From positions 254,430 to 318,429 of the forward strand of contig ADNK01002519.1 in NCBI GenBank assembly GCA_000320545.1: a stretch of 64,000 bases of DNA, in the 5' to 3' direction. A model generated the notes under the pieces. The model was not told the DNA's origin. It saw only the letters and a program-made list of their open reading frames with translations, and did no database searches. The position numbers and the translations under genes are program-made. Each line of letters starts with the position of its first letter. Positions within the stretch are counted from its first letter, which is position 1. Below are positions 57,327 to 64,000 of this stretch, in pieces. This DNA comes from Bigelowiella natans CCMP2755 (taxonomy: Eukaryota > Cercozoa > Chlorarachniophyceae).

Positions 57327-58443
57327 CGGTGGGTAGGATAGGGGGAATGCAGTACAAACCGCGGATTGAGGAAAGAAAATAACTGACTACGGTCTGTAGG
57401 TTCAGTACTGGCTCAGGGCCAAATAGGGGACCACGAGGGGAGGCAACGTTCTTTCGTTCGCTTTCTTCTCATACATACACACTTGATCGTTTTCAGACAC
57501 AACCTGACAGAGAAAACGTAAATATATACGAAATTCCACCCTATTTTTGTGTAACGACTACTATATAATTTGCTTTTATAATATACTTATATGGCATTAT
57601 TCACTATGCTGGGAATCGTAATTTCCAACTCCAACACTTACAAGAAACGAGATCAAAGGCGATTTTCACCCAAATTGATCCACCGTCAAGAAATTATCGA
57701 ATGAAACATATTATGGTAGATTTTCAGTCAAATGTATCCATATGTAATTGTCGTTCTAATAAATTTTAGTATTTTTAGTTAAATAAGGACAAAAAATAGT
57801 GCATATTAATTCTGAACCGCCGTATAAATAGTGCCGCGCGATTTCTCTTGGTAAAAAAACAAAGAGAGAGACGTACCTTTCCATGCTTAACCGTAACATA
57901 TGATGTTCAATCATGGCGTATAAATTATTTGACCTCAATTTGCGGCTCGCTCCAAACAAGTGAATTGGATGTACCAAATTTAGCGTATTAATTCTTCGGA
58001 ATCAATTTACGTCCCACATTTTAAGATTCCGACAGGGAAGTATATGAAAGATTGACCTCCAAAGCAAAGGGATTCTATGTGAGCACGTCGCCGTTGTGCA
58101 ACAAATAAAAAAGGAGATGGTAAATCCCGAGAAGGATTGATGGATGGCAATGTGGTTTTCTGCTTTGCTTTTCCACTTCCATAGACTTCATCAATCAACA
58201 ATTATTTTGCGGCCGGAATGGCGGACCTCCACCTGCGAAGTGCCTTTTAACAGAATCAGCGGAAAAGGTGCGCATTTTCTCGGGCCGAAAGGTGATTTCT
58301 TTCCCCTCAATTTGTTCAGCTATATCTTTCATGGTTGTTTCCGGGTCTTTTGAAGATTCTTGAGTTAGGGCCCTTTAACAACGTGCCACGTTTTCAATTT
58401 GAACATCCTTGAGGAGCCTTTATGCCATATTTAGAAAGTTAAG
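57327..58443. other. Divergent AT-rich spacer
   Basis: Separates the glycosidase start from the next plus-strand gene. It is AT-rich from about 57510 to 57860, and a GGGCCCTT word lies near 58368. It should hold two promoters; no gene seen. Confidence 0.5.
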
Positions 58444-59850
58444 ATGGACAGAGAATTCTCATCTTCGCTAAGGCAGCGAGCCCAGTTTGAACGAACGGGG
58501 GTTGTTGTATTAACTCTTGGCAGTATCCTAGTGATGGCCTTCTTGCAACAAGGACAGCCATCCCTTAGCCTCTCCCTCCCATCCGTTAATCGCAATGAGG
58601 GACAGGGAAAGTTTGTCGGAGCCCAAGTTCTTCGACTCAGTGGAGGAGGAAATAATGTAGAAATAGCTGATGAACGCGATGACGCTGTTGATGAGCTCGA
58701 GAACCTATCGAAAAGCGAGGCGATCGAAAAGCTTATCGAGGTACCAACGTTTTTGTTCATAGATGGTCAAAGCAAACAATACTCATACGGAAATTCACCG
58801 TGCACGTCACAGGATAAAGTTATAAGCTTGGAACATTTCTTAGTCCTCGTTGATCAAATGCTTTACTTTGTATGCTTGATTTGCCAGAGCATGAAGGATG
58901 TGGAGAGAAACTGGCCAACTGATGTTGTTGAGGACATGGAACGTCGGCGGAACGATCGTAATTTCAATCATATCTGTCCCGCATTCTCTTTCTATCATGC
59001 ATCCTTGATCCAACCACATTAATCCTTTTCAGCCCAAGACGATATGCACATGTGCTACGCCACCCCAGAATTGCAGGAGAGGTTCCAAAAGGTACTATGA
59101 AGAGTCGTTCAAATAGCAACAATAGTCGTTAAGTGTAACATTAAAACATTCTTTAGGTGGATGAAGAGCTCCGCGATGTGGAACAGAAGTACTTGCAGGT
59201 CGCTTGACTGTTTTCCTCAATAAGTAGAATGATGTCGTAGCTTCATCACTATCGCCATCAGTATGCATGACGCGACTTTGGTTCTTGATTGTCCAGGTAA
59301 GACGAAACTACACGATGAGACAGAAAGATAGCGTATCGCGGCGAGAACTTTGCAGATGGAAACGGAAAAAGGTATCATCATCTACCTAATACTTTGGATT
59401 CGGAGCAGCCTTTCCGCTTTATCATTCTCCATTCAGCAGAATTCAAACAAAAGGTGTTACTGATGTTGTTTTGTCGTTTTTGCTGTTGTTGCTATTATTG
59501 TTATTGTTGCGGAAATCGTAACTTTTCTAGCGAAATATCCAGAAAGTACGAAGCCGACTGCGGAAGGAGATATGGCGAAGGTGAGGAGGAGATGAAGAAA
59601 CGGGCATTGAGAGCACAGACGCACACACAACCCCCCCCCCCCCCCCCCCCACACACACACACTCTAGACAGAAAAACATTCAATGGATTTAGATGTAGCC
59701 ATTAGTTTGATAGTTTGTTTATATTCTTACTTCCCTTCCACTTCTCCTCCTCACCACCACCCTTTATTATAATATAACATTCCAGACATGACAAAGTTCT
59801 CCCCAGGCAGCCACACCAGATTCACAAGCGACAGATTGCTGGTGTGTGTT

Positions 59851-59912
<62 letters not shown>

Positions 59913-60667
59913 ATAAAATCAAAATGCCGTTGTTACTACTGTTCGTCGTTGTCGATGGTGGAGAGAAAGATGGGGGGGAAGTGAGAGAGAGAGGGGGGAG
60001 GATTGTGTTAATTCTCTGTTTTGAATAACTCGATGATTGCCATTTCTAGTTACCCATGGTTCATCCTCTGTTATTGTTGTTAATACTGCAGGTGGAGATC
60101 GGCCAGAACGTACATATATGGAGGTAGTATTATGTGCGTTGCACTCTCTCCTGCTGCATGATGTGGTACGCATCGTTGAATGATACGCTCTAAAACCCTC
60201 CTCTTCCTCTTCCTCTTTTTCTTCTTCATATTCTTCTTCTGCAGGTGTTCTGCAATGATCATCCTCGATGGATTGAGGATGATGGCCTACCAGGCCATTT
60301 CGTCAGGGTCCTCCACATGAATAGCATATCGTCATCACTGCGCTCTTCCCCTTACCATTACGCTGTGGTGACAACATTGCTGATGATACGCAGGACACAC
60401 CGGGAGATGGAGATCGTTATCTGAAGTTACACTGGATTATACGGTAGTAAGTAGCAGCAAGAAGGATGATTGGACCTACTGCTGTTGTCATGGTCGTCAT
60501 TATCTCGGTGTGGCGGCATTTATCCGTCTATCGTGCATTTGGTGCTGCGAAGCTTGCTCTCCCCCTAATCGTTGATATCATCTATTTCCTTTTCTAGCAA
60601 CAAGTTTCCGGATTATTGGGCACGAAGACTGTATGCAGAGGTCTCTCTCTCTCTTTCTCTCTCTCTC

Positions 60668-60707
<40 letters not shown>

Positions 60708-62209
60708 GTTCCATGGCAGTCCTTATTATCATCATTGCGTGTGTTTGTTTGTGTGTTTCAACAACTGCTGTGTGTATCTTGTATTATCAGGGCCGTACCG
60801 TAACGTATGCTATCGATTGGCAGCCCCACAACAACACGGAGACTGCAAAGGCCATTCTCAAGTGGTTTGAGGTCAATTCAATATAATGCTATGTATCTAC
60901 CACAAAACAAAATCAATCATTAATTGATGATGATGATGATGATTATGACGATTGTGATGATGATGTACATTGTAGCAATTTCAAATATATTCTGCATCGG
61001 TATTGTCCGGCCTGAATCCTCTCCCCATCGTCATCGTTGTTATTCTTTGTCATCGTCGTTATCCCCTCCACAGCGCACATGTACGAAAACTGGCGACAGA
61101 CGAGCGATGCTACAATTTCGTAGACAGGTCTTTATCCCCCCCCTCCCTTTGCTTTTAGTTGTTCCTTGGGGATGATTATTTGAACGAATATCATGATCAT
61201 CATCATCATCATGTGAGTGTGGATTGGCGTGCACACACGTGCTTGCGACGTATCGTCCTCTGGGAAATTATGTCGTTTTTCCATTTATAATAATGAATAA
61301 GATGGTTATGGCCGTTGTGTTTAGTACAATCTCTGGTATACGCGGAAGTTGTCTGTGTCGCAGGTAGAGGGGCAGGGAGGGGGTAGAGAGCAAAGAATAC
61401 GATGAGATCTTCGGATATATGATATATCATTAACGGACAGTTTATGCAATACAACCAAGATATCAATCATCGTCATATGTGATGCTTTTGGGATTGTACA
61501 TTATCATTCATAAATGTACACCACATGTCAGCACGCGCAAGATATCGGTCATAAGGTGATCTGGCCTATCAGAAGCCGTCGCCAAAGGTATTGACATGCA
61601 TTACTTATGAGAAAGAAATATCTACGAATTTATCCTTGTCGTAGGGACAACTTCACACAACTTCTACTCTGTCAGTAATTTTCCGGGGGGGGGGGGGAGG
61701 GGGTGAGCACGAGAATATGGCAAGGGGTATTGATGTTTGTGTAGTTAGATGGGATTTATTAGTATTTTTCGTAGCGATATCTATGTACATTGAAATAGGT
61801 TTTGAGATCGTGATTCAAGTACAATGTTGTTCATCCAACAATGTGACATCATGCCTCCTCCTCCTCTTCCCCCCTCCCCCCCTCAACTGCGCAGCCAAAT
61901 GTACGTTCTCCAGAAGGGCTTTCGAAATCTGGACGAAATCACAGAGGTTGGCATAGTATTAAATGAATAAGGGAAAACAAGCGCGGATCTTTCATGATGA
62001 TTCTTTTTATTCGTGAATTTTGATGAAGATGATGAAGATGAGCATATTTGAAGATACCCATCTCCCGTGTGATATGATATGATGTGGTTTGGTTTGGTGT
62101 GTGGTATTCATTTCCTCCTGTTTTCATCTCTTCTCAGCTGCAAAAGAATAAGGAATACGGTACATCAATATGTATTATGAGGATGTGTATGATGATGATG
62201 ATGACAATG

Positions 62210-62250
<41 letters not shown>

Positions 62251-63478
62251 ATCGCATAGTTGTTCATCATCACTTATGCATATCTCGGTATCATCATCTC
62301 TTGTTAATGTATACGTATCTTCTTCTTCTTCTTCTCAGTTTACCCTATCGAAACTGAATACGTCAAGGCAATGGAGAGGAGGTGAGGAAGGATGGCGCAC
62401 TTGCTAATCATCACCCCTTTGATGTTTGTTGTATTAATCAAAAGGATGATGAAGTAGAAGAGATAATTAAAATAACACTCACGTGCTAACTTACTTTCTT
62501 TCTTTCTTTCTTTCGAATGCGTTCCTTCTCTCTTCCATCAATCAATCAGAGCCGAAAAGCACAAGAGATATTGGGATCAACGAATGAGACGATACGACCC
62601 ACAGAAAGACTGCATGGTAGTAGTAGTAGTAGTAGTTGTTGTTGTTGTTGCACCAATACCAATACCAATAGTAGTAAGAGGAGGAAGAAGAGAAGCAGCA
62701 GCTTTCTCAGAGCGCAATATGTATTATAATCCTGCGATCATCATCCTTAGAGTAGAAGAGTAGTGATAATGGTGGATTATGATGATAATAATGATGGTGA
62801 TGAATGATGATGATGATGATAGGTACCGAGAGGATTTGGATTGCCGTACCAAGAACGCCAAGATCCTCCCATCAAACTATCTGCTAGGGTACTAGTACTA
62901 CTATAGTCGTGTTAGTAGTAGAAGAAGCAACAACAACAACAACAACACTAACAACACCTGTAGGTTGCTAGGCTTTGGGAATATCTTGTTCAAGGGAACA
63001 AATCTCACGTAAGAGAACCAACACATAGAGAAGAAGACGACAACAACAACAACAACAACAAGAAGAAGAAGAAGAAGAAGAAACAAATAGGAAAAAAAAT
63101 AGAGAAACCGATCCGAAGATCAGGAACTTAAGGAAGGTCTGATGTATCAGGAAAACCATCATCAGGAAGCTTTGTGCTGTGTCGATCCCATAAACAGATT
63201 AGGAGGAGGAGAGGGGGGGCATGAATAATAGTCATATTATAGTTATATCCTCATATCATCACCTTCTTCTTCTTCTTCTTGTTCAGCTCTATAGCCTGGA
63301 GCAGCTGCGGTACATTGCACAAAAGAACCTTGTTCGCAAGGTATGCTATCGATAGATATAACCACCACCACACAAAGCACGGTTTGAATAATTCACCTTG
63401 CGTTCATTTATTTATTGGAAATGTTCGCATTGATTCCCTGTGTGTTTGTGTGTGTGTGTGTGTGTGTGTTTCTTCACG

Positions 63479-63517
<39 letters not shown>

Positions 63518-63871
63518 AGGCATTTCCCCCAGATGTCGACCAAGTGATACGAAGAGGCGAACTAGGATTCCGCATGTGGTAAGGAGGAGGAGGAGGAGGA
63601 TCATGTGTTTAGATGATGATAACATAATAATAATAATAATCATAATAATCATGATAATAGCGCTGAAACTATGATAAGAATAGGAGGAATGTGAAAATGA
63701 CGAATCATGGACAATGCTATTAAATCAAATATATGCATCGGAAAGATACACTGCTCCGCGCAGCTTCCTCTCTCACGGACTTTCCTCTCCCCCCTCTTTC
63801 CGCTCACAGGAAAGCAGTGTGGCGCAACGATGTGAATGCAACGAGAAGGCTGTTAGATAAAGACCCTGGTA
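58444..63871 (+). CDS. Unrecognised protein with N-terminal signal anchor, at least 20 exons (3' end outside window)
   Basis: I do not recognise this protein. ATG 58444 opens a 99-codon exon ending at 58740. It continues with exons starting at about 58888, 59036, 59159, 59355, 59441, 59530, 59786, 60093, 60245, 60394, 60599, 60791, 61075, 61896, 62340, 62551, 62823, 62964, 63287, 63521 and 63810. Phases agree at every junction tried, and the gene runs off the right edge (donor at 63870). Residues about 19-36 form a hydrophobic helix, with LRLSGGG about 30 residues later. The rest is soluble and basic, with many Arg/Trp pairs: RNIQKVRSRLRKEIWR, NKFPDYWARRLYAE, RYWDQRMRRYDPQKDCM, LYSLEQLRYIAQKNLVRK, GELGFRMWKAVWRND. 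No catalytic signature is visible. The LR(L/R)(S/R)GG pattern after a hydrophobic helix is common in algal plastid-targeted or secretory precursors, so plastid targeting is possible. Confidence 0.6.
59630..59912. repeat. Poly-C/(CA)n tract and (TG)n(AG)n compound repeat
   Basis: Poly-C followed by CA units at about 59630-59662, and TG then AG dinucleotides at about 59840-59910. The second begins at the splice donor after the exon ending near 59839. Confidence 0.9.
60644..60706. repeat. (CT)n(TG)n compound microsatellite
   Basis: CT then TG units begin at the donor after the exon coding for ARRLYAE (GAG followed by GTCTCTCTC). Confidence 0.92.
63480..63520. repeat. (CTG)n ending in a splice acceptor
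   Basis: About twelve CTG units end in CTGCAG directly before the exon starting GCATTTCCCC, so the repeat forms the acceptor and its upstream tract. Confidence 0.92.
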
Positions 63872-64000
63872 AGTATCGGATGGATATGTTGTTTCGATGA
63901 TAATGCTTGTTCAAGTCTGTCTGGTAGTGCTCTGCTGTTCTTGTTTGTGTATCGTCGCTTATCGCCAAAATGTGAAAATCATGAATGCTCCTCCCCCTCC

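Noticed and set aside
1-64000. tRNA, rRNA or snRNA genes
   Set aside because: No cloverleaf with TGG-CCA context, rRNA core or Sm-site RNA was recognised by eye; a covariance search could still find one.

Overview
This is nuclear DNA of an intron-rich eukaryote. Most genes are split into short exons with GT-AG introns of roughly 70-600 bases, genes lie on both strands without operons, and the introns and spacers are full of microsatellites and other low-complexity tracts. The SRP54 gene begins with a signal peptide ending at a Gly-Phe junction followed by a basic, Ser-rich transit-like stretch. That is the bipartite presequence style of algae with red-derived secondary plastids, so I read the organism as a photosynthetic heterokont or a close functional equivalent. 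An ARL6/BBS3 GTPase suggests it also makes a flagellum at some stage. The species cannot be named from this window.

Layout. 1-4099 (+): 3' part of a SETD3/Rubisco-LSMT-like methyltransferase. 5008-7299 (-): intronless acyl-activating enzyme carrying its own acyl-carrier domain. 7470-8185 (+): small unknown gene. 9846-13548 (+): SLC25A1-like tricarboxylate carrier in 16 exons. 14251-15723 (-): unknown multi-pass membrane protein. 16094-20759: Ty3/gypsy-like LTR retrotransposon with apparently identical LTRs and almost no integrase. 21475-23356 (-): striatin. 24383-25179 (+): VPS29. 25728-32861 (-): ECM29 proteasome adaptor. 33659-35271 (+): unknown protein with a small beta-barrel-like domain. 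35613-37207 (+): VPS37-like coiled-coil protein. 37720-38542 (-): ARL6. 40423-41637 (-): two-finger C2H2 protein. 42193-43672 (+): PTGES2-like GST-fold protein. 44872-50666 (-): plastid SRP54. 52900-57326 (-): secreted or anchored clan GH-A glycosidase. 58444 to beyond 63871 (+): unrecognised gene with a signal anchor and at least 20 small exons.

The genes do not form one pathway; they cover endosomal sorting (VPS29, VPS37-like), ciliary trafficking (ARL6), proteasome quality control (ECM29), STRIPAK signalling (striatin), thylakoid protein targeting (SRP54), lipid activation and carbon transport. Exon models were built by hand from splice motifs, reading phase and family resemblance. Wherever exon limits are listed, the phases join across introns unless stated.

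The observations most worth a second look are: the integrase-less retroelement whose LTRs look identical, with three hairpins and three CACGTG motifs in each LTR; palindrome-rich spacers (CTAG, CATG, CACGTG, GCATGC words) recurring at 3' gene junctions, two of which share an exact 16-mer; microsatellites that themselves supply splice donors or acceptors; and several phase-consistent genes with no recognisable family.
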